The position numbers and the translations under genes are program-made. Of a stretch of 64,000 nt of DNA, positions 11,872-23,596 are shown one piece after another; the first letter of the stretch is position 1, and every line of letters begins with the position of its first letter. The DNA is from Amphirosellinia nigrospora (Eukaryota; Ascomycota; Sordariomycetes; Xylariales; Xylariaceae): assembly GCA_004123355.1 (NCBI GenBank), contig SCHM01000001.1, positions 12,782,193 through 12,846,192 on the forward strand, given 5' to 3'. The notes beneath the pieces are model-generated. The model was not told the origin of the DNA. It searched no databases and saw nothing but the letters and a program-made list of their open reading frames with translations.

Positions 11872-13334
11872 AGCGAGGGGGCTCGCGCCGTCGGAGGCTT
11901 TCGGTGGGGAAAATGGAGGTTCGCAGTATGATGGGCGGGTGTGAGATGGGGATGGGGTATTGGTTTGTGAGTAAGGGTGGGTTGAGATTCGGGGTTGGGG
12001 CGTGGCGTCTTGGAGGATAGGGGATATGGGTGAGGCGTCGGTTAGGTGCTGTGCGATTAAGATATGGGATCAAATCTGAAGCACTCGCATTGAAGGCTAT
12101 CATCGTGTTTTAGAAATGTCTTATTTTCATCGCAACTTGCGACTATTCTAGTTTGCAGTACAAATTCTGAGAGGATGGGTGACTGTACTACACGTTGGTG
12201 TTGTACACTTGATTTATTGTCAAGGGATGAGGATAGATCCCTTCGAGAATGCCGACGACGGCTAAAACTTGTGAAGTTTGAAGGATGTTATTATGCATGA
12301 GAGACTTTTTAGTGAGAAAAAAATTAAAGATAATAATAAGAAGAAGAATAAAGCATGTCTGTAAAGATTGAAGGGTGAAATGAAGGACTATAAAAATCAA
12401 AAGATAATGATAGCCAATGAGGGAATCGAACCCCCAGGCTTAAGAATACAGAGTAAGCATGCAGATGACGGATTCTGTAATACCTAGCCATTACCCAAAT
12501 AAGGCCAATAGTCTCTGGTATTGAAATATCTTAAATAGGTAGGACTCGTAGGTGGGCAAGGGGTCGGGCTCGGGCCGCTCACTTTGAGTTTGGAGAGAGT
12601 TCAGTGATAAGATTCGATGGAAGATGCTAGAAAGCGGCATAAGAGACTTAGAGTTCTAGCCCGTTCTCAAAGCTAAGATGGCCATGCCAGAGGTTAGACA
12701 ATTCAGATCCGGCCCTCGAGGAGATAGCCAAGACTAGCAAAGACGGCGGAGACTTATGCGAGAGTTAGGTCTCTGCGGAAATTTGGAATTTTTATGTTGG
12801 TGAACGAGCTTAGATACCGAGATAAAATTGGCATGAGTGCGCCAACGACGACGAGAGTGAGCCCTCCCCTACTAGCAAGCTTAAAACCAGCATCATGTAT
12901 CGACTTCCCGAATCTCTTCCTATAATATGAGAGGAATAAGGACCCAATGCCCCAAGCACGGCGATACAAGCACGAAGACGGAAAGAAGTGAAACTACGGA
13001 GGGCTTCTTGGGTATTAAACGCAAGTCTAAGTTGTAGAAAACATGCTTGGATTTTGAAATAATGGCATTTCACCACCCTTGGTCTTTTACTCCAAGACAG
13101 TAATCGCGTATATCTAAGCGTTAACTAGGTTTATCTTTATCCTTCAACTGGCATTATATATTACATGATGAGTTTATTCTATGTTGACTATTTATTAATC
13201 ATAAAATTAGTATTCCTATTTTCTTAGACTGGACAGGATTTTCCCCCCTTAGATATATAGAATATAACGGTGAAATTGTTTACTACTTAATGAAACTCTT
13301 ACTCTTACAATTGGTACGACGTTTTGAACACAGT
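11872..13334. other. Gene-free stretch holding a tRNA-like repeat copy
   Basis: No recognisable protein gene. It contains copy 1 of the dispersed repeat (12389-12605). Short hydrophobic open frames on the minus strand at 12754-13076 overlap in different frames and match nothing I know. Confidence 0.45.
12389..12605 (-). repeat. Dispersed repeat with tRNA-like core, copy 1
   Basis: About 215 bp clearly homologous to 56772-56996 in the same orientation. The best-conserved stretch (12461-12512) differs from the other copy at about one position. Read on the minus strand, 12506 to 12412 looks tRNA-like: a box-B sequence GGTTCGATTCC inside a five-pair T-arm, a D-arm-like TAATGGCTAGG, and a T-rich stretch just downstream resembling an RNA polymerase III terminator. 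The seven-base acceptor ends pair poorly in this copy, and I cannot draw a clean anticodon arm. Homology extends about 100 bp upstream of the tRNA-like part. It may be a decayed intron-containing tRNA gene with its flank, or a tRNA-derived SINE. Confidence 0.6.
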
Positions 13335-13907
13335 CTAGTCTAAGTGCTCTATAAATCGACTTACCTTGGGTGTGCTGGTTGTAGGGACCGCCGGGCTCTT
13401 TGGAGAACCCACATCAACCGTGCGGAGGGTACAAACCGCCTGGCCTTCCGCCAACGTGATAGAAATATCGGCATTTGACTCCCTTCGAACAGCTCTCATC
13501 GGCATGGCCTGGGCCGTCTGAAACCCGCCGTGCAACGACACTTCCTCAAACCCATCATCTGTTTCCGCAGAGTGTCTCCTACCAGCTTCCCGCGCTGGTA
13601 GATCATTAATAGTATCAGTAGAAGCTCCGTGGATGCTATCAGAATCTCGGCGGGAGCTTTGATCATCACGTCCAAGGTCAATATCATCCCCTTCGTCAGC
13701 ATACTCAACGGGGCGATGACGACGAGTAAAATGAGAGACCAGTAACAATACCACGGCAACCATGCCGAAACATAGTATATAGCCAGCGAGCGCCCCAAGA
13801 AGTAGTACGTTTATGTACTGCTTCGTTGTACAGCCCTGGCCACCAATCCAGGATAATGGCGAAAGGGACTGGGCTTTATTGGTGTATCCTACGAAAGCAG
13901 GTGCCAT
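13335..13907 (-). CDS. Possible single-pass membrane protein, unknown family
   Basis: A 190-residue open frame starting MAPAFVGYTNKAQSLSPLSW. One membrane span lies at about residues 33-59 (NVLLLGALAGYILCFGMVAV and following), then a short basic anchor (HFTRRHRP) and a long acidic, Ser/Asp-rich tail, so the C-terminus probably faces the cytosol. The end of the frame contains a perfect splice donor (AAG|GTAAGT at about 13366), so the last dozen residues shown by the open frame may be intron and a further short exon may follow; an acceptor-like CTAAG lies near 13251. No homologue recognised. Confidence 0.45.
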   Translation of the reverse strand: MAPAFVGYTNKAQSLSPLSWIGGQGCTTKQYINVLLLGALAGYILCFGMVAVVLLLVSHFTRRHRPVEYADEGDDIDLGRDDQSSRRDSDSIHGASTDTINDLPAREAGRRHSAETDDGFEEVSLHGGFQTAQAMPMRAVRRESNADISITLAEGQAVCTLRTVDVGSPKSPAVPTTSTPKVSRFIEHLD

Positions 13908-14781
13908 TGTATTAGACGCGAATGTGAATTTTGTAAAATAAACCTGTTCAATGTTAAATTAGACGCTCAGAGTCTTTTTAGAGAGCAGATTGGATAACGA
14001 TGATCTTGCTCCCGATTCGTAGGTTCTAGGGGATGATGATATAGACAAGAAAGATAAGCCCTTTGGCACAGCAACGACTAAGCTACAAGAAATTGGGGAT
14101 TGTTAAGCTGGGCCTACAAAGAGTTTGTATGATAATAATGGCTTTGTGTATTGTCGAATAAGGGATCGTAGCACAATATCATTGTACCAACCCATACTCA
14201 CGGCAAAGACAAAGCCATGGGCACCGAAAGACAAAGATATCGTTCACACTTCCCATACTCGAACTATTTCGCTATACCCGACAACGATAACCATGCACAC
14301 ATAAAAATTTTAATTGCAGCTAGAAGTAAATCGTCCCCTTAAACACAACAGTTCCCCAGCCTTCAGAGTCCGGTAGCAATAGATGCTTTGCTAGAGGAGA
14401 AATACGGCGTGCCTCAGGAGGAATCACTATAAAGATAACATATCCCTTATTCCAGAGATTAGCCAGCACGCTGCGCGTCTTTTATGAGCTCTGAGTATTT
14501 CTACCCGTGTTGTTGGTGACAGCGATCACCGAAGTTCTAGATGCTAATACCCCGTTGGTGCAGCAATCCAAGATGTAAAAATAGATTCTGAGTCGGTGAA
14601 AATAATAGATATGTAAAAAAGTTTTTTTTGATCAATAGATATCGAAGTGTCATCGATATGCACCAGAACTTGCTAAACGCCTTTGCCCATTCTGACACAT
14701 CGTTGGACCTCGGGGTATCTCTATCCGGTCTAGCCCTGTGTATAAATGTATGCATGCTACTGATAAAAAAGTATTTTCCTG
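13908..14781. other. Spacer between membrane-protein ORF and ATM1
   Basis: AT-rich, no recognisable gene. It holds the 3' flank of ATM1 (minus strand) and the putative promoter of the gene at 13.9 kb. Confidence 0.45.
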
Positions 14782-17048
14782 CTATGGTCCAGGGCGCTTC
14801 ATGTCAGCATTAACTTGCGCGAGCTCAGCGCCATCGGCCCCTGTTGTCTCTTTTGCCTCTTTTTCCGTTCCATCGTCAGAGAACCATGTTTCCTGAGCTG
14901 TAAACAGCGTTAATACCATGACGTTTGGCAGTATGAAGCAAGAGAACCAAGTGACTTACCACTCCATAGTTCCGAGTATAGTCCCCCCCGATCGATGAGT
15001 TCCTTATGCGTGCCCTGCTCAGCAACGTTGCCTTCCTTCAACACGATGATGAGGTCAGCGTCGTAGATGGTTCGCAGACGATGGGCGATAAAGACGCTAG
15101 TTCTAGCCTTTTCTCGGAGGATGCTGTTGATATTCTGCATAAGGGTTTGTTCTGTGTGTGTGTCAAGCGCACTTGTAGCTTCGTCGAAGAAGAGAAGTGG
15201 GGATCCTTGAGTAGTAGACGAGAAACAGCAAGCCGTTGCTTCTCCCCACCACTAATCATCATGCCTCTTTCGCCAACCTGAGTTTCGTATCCTTGAGGCC
15301 AAGCCTCAATTATCTCATGTATACGAGCGCGCCGTGCGGCTGCAACCACATCTTCTTCCGGTGCAGACATTTTACCATATCGGATGTTATGTCCAACTGT
15401 GTCATTGAATAGAGGAGTGTCTTGAGGGACAACACCAATAGATTCCCGTAGCGAATCAAGTTTAACGTTGCGGACATCCTGGTCGTCGATTAGAATCCGC
15501 CCCGATTCTACGTCGTAGTAGAATAGGAGGCGTAAAATCGTGGACTTTCCACAGCCGCTTGGCCCAACAATGGCGACTTTCTTGCCAGCCGGTATGGTCA
15601 AACTCAAGTCCCGTAGAATTGGGCGTTCTTTGATATATCCAAATGTGACGTTCTCGAACTTGATTTGGCCGCCTCGGGAAAGAAGTAAGGATTTCGCGTC
15701 TGGAGCTTCTTTGATTGAGACATTTACTTTCTGCAGGTTAAACAGGGTCTCCATATCCAGTAGAGATTGCCGGAGCTCTCGATACACCGTCCCCAGGAAA
15801 TTGAGGGGACAGACAGTTGGAAGACCAGCTGATTTATCATGACCAAATCACCAACAGTCAAGGACCCACTAGCCACACCATTTGCCCCAAGGTACATCAT
15901 GGCGGTCAATGCGCTGGAGAAGATGATATTCTGGCCGCTATTCAGTAACGCTAGAGATGTGGCTACTTTGATGGAGCTCTTTTCGTAGTCCCGAAGGGCT
16001 TTGTCATATCGTGCAACTTCGAATTTCTCATTGTTGAAGTACTTGACAGCTTCGAAATTAATCAACGAGTCAACCGCCACAGTCGAAGCTTTGTTGTCGG
16101 CAGCATTAGCCTGGGCCGGAACTTGGTTCTCCAGGCGGTCGTCCAGATGGTAAAAGCCGTGTATGCGGACATGGTAACAAGCGTGATGGCGGCGAAATTA
16201 ACGCCATACTGCCAAGTCAAGATACCACATACCATACCAATTTCTAGGGCCGTAGGAACGATGTGGAATACCATGCTGGTTAACAGAAAGCTGATTCCCT
16301 TAGTACCCCGGTCAATCGCTCTCGTGAGACCACCAGTCTGCTTGGTCAAGTGGAAGTTCAGGTCGAGGCGGAGCAAATGGTCGAAGACGTCACATGCGAC
16401 TTTGCGGATGGCTTTCTGGGCTACTGAAGCAAAGACAGCATTACGTAGCTCCTGGAACACTGTGGCGCCGATCCTTGTCAAACCATAGGCAAATATCATG
16501 CTTCCAGCGATTACGGCGGCGTTACCACCAATGGCGCCGACATCAATGTTCATAGCGTCGACAATGTTCTTGAAATAGAACGGCACCTGTACGTTCAAGA
16601 CCTTGGCTCCCACCAGTAGAACGACGGCTATGGAGACGCGGAGTTTCGTGTCCATACTACCCTTGCCCTTGGGCCATAGATAGTGCGCCATCTGCTTCAT
16701 TATTGCCCAATCGGCCTTGCGCTGTTCCTGGACGCTCTTGTCATCGACGGCTAAGGGGTCTTTCTGAGTATTTCCCAGCTTTTTGTCATCTTGCTTGCCC
16801 TTGGCGTAGGAGCCAAAGGCGGCATTTTTCGATGCCCCGTTCAGCTTTGAACGCTCATTTTTCGGGGCTCGGGGCTGTTGAAAAAGGCATTGTGAGGTGG
16901 TGAGGACTCGTCGTATCGACGCTTGAAATGACAATGGCTGGGAGAGGCTTGGAGGATGTGACGGGGCGAGGCGGTAGAAGGCTGGTCGATTTAGGCCAAC
17001 GCAGACGGGACACGGGGGTTTTGCCCGCGGCAAACTTCTCGGGATCAT
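14782..17048 (-). CDS. ATM1: Mitochondrial ABC transporter ATM1
   Basis: Half-size ABC exporter of the mitochondrial inner membrane, required for cytosolic iron-sulfur protein assembly; it exports a glutathione-linked sulfur species. Seen in order: Arg-rich targeting sequence ([12 protein letters not shown]), membrane domain with [29 protein letters not shown] and [20 protein letters not shown], then [16 protein letters not shown], and the nucleotide-binding domain with Walker [10 protein letters not shown], signature [15 protein letters not shown], Walker [11 protein letters not shown] and FIAHRL. An intron at 14898-14959 leads to a last exon coding an acidic tail ending [10 protein letters not shown]. 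The frame changes three times, at G runs 16113-16115, 15805-15808 and 15199-15202 (plus strand), each within highly conserved sequence. ATM1 is essential or nearly so in fungi, so the breaks are probably not real. Expected length about 735; an upstream in-frame ATG at 17084 would add 12 residues. Confidence 0.93.
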
Positions 17049-18969
17049 CTTCGCTCCGCAATGGAAGCGATCATGATTGCCCACGGTCGGCAGTCAAGTG
17101 GACGATCGCGTTGGATGGTTCGAGATTCGGCAATTGGGCGAGACCAGAATACAAGACTACCGCATATTCTACTGAGGTTAGCACCTAGAAGTAGGCAGTT
17201 AAGAACTCGTCACTTGGAGACTAAGGCCACGTACAAAAAAAAAGACGGAGGGGAATCAGAGCGTGTACCTGCATATTATGTGCGTATTGCACTTGGGCGC
17301 GGCAATTTTGCGATCCTATGACAAGATGGCGTCTTCTTGTTTTAACTTCGAAGCTCGGAGCTTAGGTAGATGGAGCTCGGCTTGGAGGGGTTCCCGATAC
17401 GTCACCTCCAATCTCCAATCTCCAGCTCTCGGACATGTTAGACATCCGCAAGCTGTCGGTCCGCCTCCAATCCGTCAAACACCTGTTGGCATCCTTACAC
17501 TAGGTATATGGTAGTGTCCACATGCTATAGTCAAGATAGGCTAGACTCTTTCAATACAGCAACGTTTTCTACTGCGCCGGTATAGCACCTATTCGCCTCA
17601 AGTAAGCAGCGGACCTAGCTTGCTTGCATCTGCATAGACAAGGTTGCCAACCTACGAGACATGCTTGTATTTCTTTTCTCTTCTTCTAAGCATGGCTACG
17701 CCGTGTTCGGAGCACTTGGCATTCGCGATACGCCACCTGAATAGGCTGACTAAGTGGCCAATGCCTTATTCTTCGAACTTCAGCCTGAGAATGCTACCAA
17801 AATCGACTTTATTCGTACATCCAAATTAAAATATCCGTGTTCTATTGAAACCGCAACCCAAAGGGCATATCATGACAGGAGGCGATGAAGTGAGTGTCGT
17901 CACGCTGTAAATCCTGGTTTCTCTCAAATGCTTGGTTTGGGTAGGTAGGGTCATCAATCGAGTTAGCGACAACACATCGCTACTATAAGGGCATGTTGTC
18001 GTGTCGGCTACGATCACAGGTCAATTTGATTCGAACAGCGCGGGTAAACTTGAGTCGGCCACGTTGAAGACGAATATTCGATCATGCGACGCCGCTCCTG
18101 ACGTTGGTTGAGGGTAGTTGGTGGTGATGATCACGATTTGCAGCTGTTCAGTAGGTAGTGTATGATGTCGATTTCAGGACGGGGCCATGAATCCGCAACC
18201 ACGATTCCTTTCGTTGTACGTAAGCCAGCCAATCCTCGTGCCACCTTCAGCCTCTCAATCGAATTGGTAGGCTTGATGACGGAAATGACACAGAAACCGG
18301 TTCAACAGATTGGATAGGGGTGCCTCAGGAGCTTTTAAGTACTCGCTGAGAAGAGGTTCGTCAAACCCGCTTTATTCCTTACCGACTTTATGTGGCGAAC
18401 GCAACTTCATGCTAAGCCTATTATCATGTGCTTGTTATCATTATCTACACGGTACCTCCCTGCGCTGCCCCTGATCGAGGTTTTCCCTATCCCTAAACAA
18501 AGAGCGGTGACAATGTGGCCGCCTGCTGCTGGCTAGGCGAACGGGCCTAGATCCACATTGGCCCGCTCAAACTCGCCTCACCGAGACGTTAATTAGTCCG
18601 CAAACAGCCTCCTGGCATCCCGTCGTGGAGCTACATGGCCGGTCCACGGTGGAGTTGCATCTGTCACGACCATTGACATCGCAGACGATGCAGCTTGGTG
18701 GAGCCACGATGTTGGGCATCATCAACCAGCTGGCATTTCAGAATATAGTGCTAACCCGCACACCCCCCAGAGTAGAAACCTAGAGGGGTCGTGTGCCCCC
18801 AGACGTTTTCAGATTGAATGTCTCTACAAGCTGGGAACCGGGTCCAGGCTTCTCCTGCTACAGTCTAGTCATCTACGTAAAAGTCTTTCTAGATTCTCGC
18901 CTACTCTCACGCTTCTCATCCTCTACCATCTTTTCCTTGTTCCCCGTCAAGACTTTCTGTCTTGTTGAG
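17049..18969. other. Divergent promoter region between ATM1 and DUF6590 gene
   Basis: Nearly 2 kb without a recognisable gene. The last 200 bp are CT-rich, as usual just upstream of fungal start codons. Confidence 0.5.
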
Positions 18970-20224
18970 ATGGGACGCCGTGATCGATCATCGCTTAGAA
19001 GTGACTCAGGATATGGGGATGAATTGCCCGAGGTGGCACCACGCTGCCCTACCGACCACCCTCTAAGTGAGTCAACCGTCAACCCCTCTTCTTCGAATCA
19101 ACGAGCACGACAACTTCTATCGCTACGAACTATCATACTAACATCGTAGTTAGCCCTCAAGGGGTATGAGATAGGACCCGCGTCAAAACTCCACATTGGC
19201 GACGTGAGTGATGGCCACCTAGACTAGACCCATGGTGATACTAATACGCATATTTAGGTGTTCGAGTTCCTCTGGGCCGACGCCGCCGAATTTCAGTGGG
19301 AATGGAAATGCCTTGGCTACACCCGCTTCGTCGTCCTACGCCATACTGAGGGTTTCCCTCACCACTGCGTTTGCATGTAAGTGAATTCACGCCGTGACTG
19401 AACATGTCTGTCTCCTCATATCCCCCACTACGGCCGAACGATGCAATCCCGACCCGCGCTACTGCACATGGCTAACTCTCTTCCCAAGACCAATCTCCAC
19501 TGGTGGCCCTAGTAAACATGAGTTTGCAAAGCCAGGCATCGACAGCTTTCAGCAGGGATACATCTTCGTAAATGGAGAGACAAATCCCGGATACGAGCAG
19601 CCGAGGGGTGGGCCAAAGCTCCAGTATTCGCCCATCGGGGTCGAGTTACGCCCAGGCAGGATACGCCTGAAGGATGACTCGAGGGTCAATTACGCAGACA
19701 TCATCCAGGTCGAACACGATGCGAAAGTACTCGTTGTCGGCGATGTGGTGAAGTACTTCGACCGTGTCCGACGGAACGTCAACAAGGCCTTCATGCGACA
19801 GATACTTCGTACAGCGTTGGAGAAGTACCAGGCTGAGAAGGCCGCGGGCTCCGACAGACCGGCGAGTATCGTGGAGTCCGTGGACGGTGACTACGGTGGC
19901 GCTGAGTGTAGGGAATATGCTATAGATCCCGACAGATTGGACACGTACACCTTGAACGAGGTGCCGACAGACGACGAGAGGGACGACCCGGTTATGGAAC
20001 AAGTCGCCGTAGTGAAGCCGACACCCCCGGAGGTACCAGAGAAACCAGAGAGGCATCGGAGGTCAACCGCGGGGAAGTCCGCTTCGATGCCATCAGTGGT
20101 CTCGGACCAGGAATCCGGGCAGGCATCTGAAGAGCGGCGAACGAAAGGCGCATCGCTAGAGGTCCAGGGGAACAACTATGACCTTCGATCGATGCACACG
20201 GTCGCGATGTCCGGGAAACCGTGA
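18970..20224 (+). CDS. DUF6590-family protein
   Basis: Four exons (18970-19066, 19154-19203, 19258-19376, 19489-20224) join into an intact 333-residue frame; introns are 87, 54 and 112 bp with GTGAGT or GTAAGT donors. The middle matches my memory of the fungal DUF6590 domain: KLHIGDVFEFLWADAAEF, then RFVVLRHTEGFPHHCVCIPI, ISTGGPSKHEFAKPGI, and SRVNYADIIQVEHDAKVLVV. A Ser/Arg-rich N-terminus (MGRRDRSSLRSDSGYG) and a charged, low-complexity C-terminus flank it. The domain is widespread in filamentous ascomycetes, often in expanded families; its biochemical role is not established. No signal peptide or membrane segment. All splice sites were set by hand from consensus and frame. Confidence 0.8.
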
Positions 20225-21144
20225 CTCTGCTGCGTCTTAATTGCTAGAAGCTCACCTAAACTGGGAACCATGTTGCATGAAATTGGGCGTAAGGCGAAGT
20301 GGCAGAATCTCGGGAAACATCGCATATTGGAAGAATATCTACGCACGAGACCGCATCCTCTACTCAAAAGATCATTAGACCGGGGAACCAGATAACGAAC
20401 GACATACAATAACGAACGACACGATATTTTTTTTCTTTTTTTGGGAGGGAGATTGACGAGCAACGGAATGTCTTTTGGTTCAAATAGCTACTTCACGAGT
20501 AACTCTTTAATGAACACTCTCCGCCGGGCAAGATACGCACCGCGCCGCATTTCTTAGCGACTTCAGATGATCTGGTGAAATTATACCAAATAGAATATGA
20601 TACAAAGTGAAAACATGGGTTTGGGTTACGATTAATCGGATTATTCATCAGATTGCACATTTATATATTTCAAAAATACCTGCTCAATCCTACTAAGATG
20701 TTGGTCCTAATCCGAATACGGCGAAGACTACCCCTCACCGCGAATGTCGCTGAATACTCCGAACTTGCTCCACAACAAGTGGCACTGAATTCAAAGCAGC
20801 CTCGGTTCAACTACAAGAAATAGTGGGATTATCATATAGTGTGTAGCCCATCGCGTCGTATGCCTCAGAAATATGGGCATGCGAGTACGAAACAAAGTAC
20901 GTGCGCTCTCCTACTACATCTGCTGTGTGAAGCATATTAAAGGCGACGCCTCCTCTCCTCTGCAATGTGATACCATGTCCTCATTTGCCTTGCGTACAAA
21001 AGGGAGGACCGTGAATACTTACTTATTAAATCCCCCCTGATAGAGCCATCAGGCGACCTCCTCTGCGATTTGTAAAAGACGTTTTTATCTGTTATGTCCC
21101 GAGATAGTCTGCCCTTGTTGTTCTGGATCTTTGATTAGAAAAAA
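20225..21144. other. Spacer upstream of P450
   Basis: No recognisable gene; contains a short T-rich tract near 20426-20441. The 3' part should be the P450 promoter. Confidence 0.45.
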
Positions 21145-22976
21145 ATGGCAGCTTCGGATTCTAAAACCTCTCTGACAGCTTATGCTGTCTCGATTGCCAT
21201 CGCTTCTGTAAGGTGATCCCATTCCGCGACAGCCCCTACTTACCAAGTATGTATAGTTCGTCTTCTACGCCGTATATTTCATACTATTACATCCTTTGCA
21301 TCGGTATCCAGGGCCTTTCCTTGCGAAGCTGACTGATTGGTATTCTGGCTTTCATGCTTTCGGCAAGACGATTCACTTGACCATTTACGAAAACCATGTG
21401 AAATACGGTGAGAATACATCTAGACAGGCCCAGCAGTCCAAGGTCATTGAGTCAGACTATAATTCTAATCATGTACTCTCAGGATCGGTGTTTCGTCTGG
21501 CGCCAAATAAACTGGTCTTCAATACTGTGACGGCCTTGCGTGGTGAGTTCCCTCCCGCATCCCTGATCAGATTCGAAATTAGCTAAGTTGAGGAGATATC
21601 TACAAGAATGACCGCGTGTCCAAGAGCTACACGTATCAATCCAGGGGAGCCCGCATCACTAACAATGTCTTCAATGCTCGGGACAAGACAATCCATCGAA
21701 GAAAGCGCCGCATCGTCGGCGCCGCCCTATCGGAGCGTGCTACGAAGTCTCTCGAGCCTCTCGTGATGACAGAAGTAGACATCTATCTCAAGCGTCTCTT
21801 AGAAGCAGCACAGGCCTCAGAACCAACCAATTTCACCGAGCGGGCGAGATGGCTTGCGCTCGACATCATAGGCAAGATCAGCTTCGGATACCACCTCGAG
21901 GCGCAGACGCGGGAGGAGAACCGCTACGTGACGGAGGCCATAGCTTTCGGGCTTTACCGGAGCAATATCCTGCACCACGTCTACTATCTGTCGAGACTCT
22001 TGTTGCATAGATTTACCGATATGCTCGTCTTCCAGCTCCGAGAGAAATATTGGCGGCTGTTGGAGAACATGGTCAAGTCTCGCGCCGCGCGGGGGTAAGG
22101 ATGCGGTCCGCGATTTCTACTCGTTTATATCCAACTTGAGCACGGAAGAGGGGAATTTTCGCCACGGAGAACTCTTTTCTGAGGCGACTATTCTCATGGC
22201 AGCAGGTAAGTTGTGCCGTGTTCGTAGTCTCTGAGGCAACATCTCAGCTAAAACTGGTCCCTAGGATCCGACACCACAGCCACCGCTCTCAGTGCCACTT
22301 TCTTCTACCTATCGCGCAATCCTGAATGCTACGAGAAGCTCTGTACCGAGATCCGATCCACCTTTACAAGCGGACAAGACATCAAAAGCGGCCCCAACTA
22401 GCCAGTTGCCGCTACCTCCGCGCATGCCTGGACGAAGGCATGCGTATGTCACCACCAGTGCCGGGCACGTTGTGGCGGATGCAGGATCCGGATGATGAGC
22501 AACCGCTGGTGATAGACGGGCGCGTGATCCCCAAAGGGACGCTGATAGGCGTAAGCACCTACGCGATCCACCACAACGAGGAGTACTTCCCAGACTCATT
22601 CTCCTTCAAGCCCGAGCGCTGGCTGGCGGCCGGGACGTCGTCGGAAGAGGAGGCCGCGGCGAAGCGTATGCATGACGCGTTCGCCGTCTTCTCTACGGGG
22701 TCGCGTTCTTGCGCCGGCAAGGCACTGGCTTACATGGAAGGTACCCTGGTGCTCGCCAAAACGCTGTGGTACTTCGACTTTGAGACCGCGCCGGGGAAAC
22801 TGGGCGAGGTTGGGGGTGGGAAACCGGGTGGTCCCCCAGGCAGAACTAGGCCGGACGAGTATCAACTAGGAGACGTGTTTACGGCGAGCCATGATGGTCC
22901 CTATTTGGTATTTCGAACTCACGGCGAGCATTGGAGGGACCTTGAAGGCGCTGCCGAAATCAATAAAGGGATGTAA
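21145..22976 (+). CDS. Cytochrome P450 monooxygenase
   Basis: Heme-thiolate monooxygenase anchored in the ER membrane. Exon 1 (21145-21207) codes an N-terminal anchor (MAASDSKTSLTAYAVSIAIA), exon 2 continues FVFYAVYFILLHPLHRYPGP, the Pro-rich hinge. Further introns lie at 21408-21482, 21543-21595 and 22206-22264. Diagnostic motifs: I-helix AAGSDTTATAL, K-helix EGMR (ExxR), PERW, and the heme loop FSTGSRSCAGKALAYME with the Cys ligand. The overall look is of the CYP group that includes fungal benzoate 4-monooxygenase-like and isotrichodermin hydroxylase-like enzymes; substrate cannot be inferred. The frame changes at a run of five G (22091-22095) and of four C (22392-22395), both between conserved blocks, so the gene is probably whole. 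Expected length about 530. Confidence 0.87.
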
Positions 22977-23596
22977 AACTATCACCATCTAGTTTTACCC
23001 CTTTACGTGTCATATACGTTATACGTATATTGAATAGCGAAATATCTTCTTTATTTCCTAGTCTTCAGAGGCTAGGTATTCGCATCAGGATATACAACTG
23101 TTTTCGCCCTTCTCAATGTTGTTCACAATAGGGCAACATGAACTTCACTTCAGCGAATAATCGTCTGCTCGTCATATGAGCTTGGTATCTGGATTTATTC
23201 CGCGATATGGGGGAACTGCAATCCTAATAACCCGGTTCAGAGTTAATGAGGATAAAGAAGCTGTCATGCTATGTGTGGAGGTAATAGGTAGAAAGAGATG
23301 TGATGTTGAGCATACTCAGCGGCAATTTGGAATAAAGAGTATGCCCAGTTGTTATATACCGTGTAAAGCTTATTCAAACACTGTATATTCCAGCCAATAT
23401 CTCAGTATTTGAACCGTGTATCTGTCATTTTAGACTGTGTAGACTATGCCACTTAAATACGTCATCACAGTAACAACTTGGCCCAAGCTCCATCAATTGA
23501 AACAGCTTCAAGCTATTACGACTTCAACTTCACTGAGCTAATCACCCACAACAATTACACTTATAGATTCCAATCTCTCCAATCCCATATTAAAAA
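22977..23596. other. Spacer between P450 and peroxiredoxin
   Basis: No recognisable gene. The final 150 bp are CA/CT-rich and probably hold the peroxiredoxin core promoter and 5' leader. Confidence 0.5.

Noticed and set aside
14782-17048. ATM1 as a pseudogene
   Set aside because: All three breaks are on G runs, all motifs are conserved, and the gene is essential or nearly so in fungi; sequence error explains it better.
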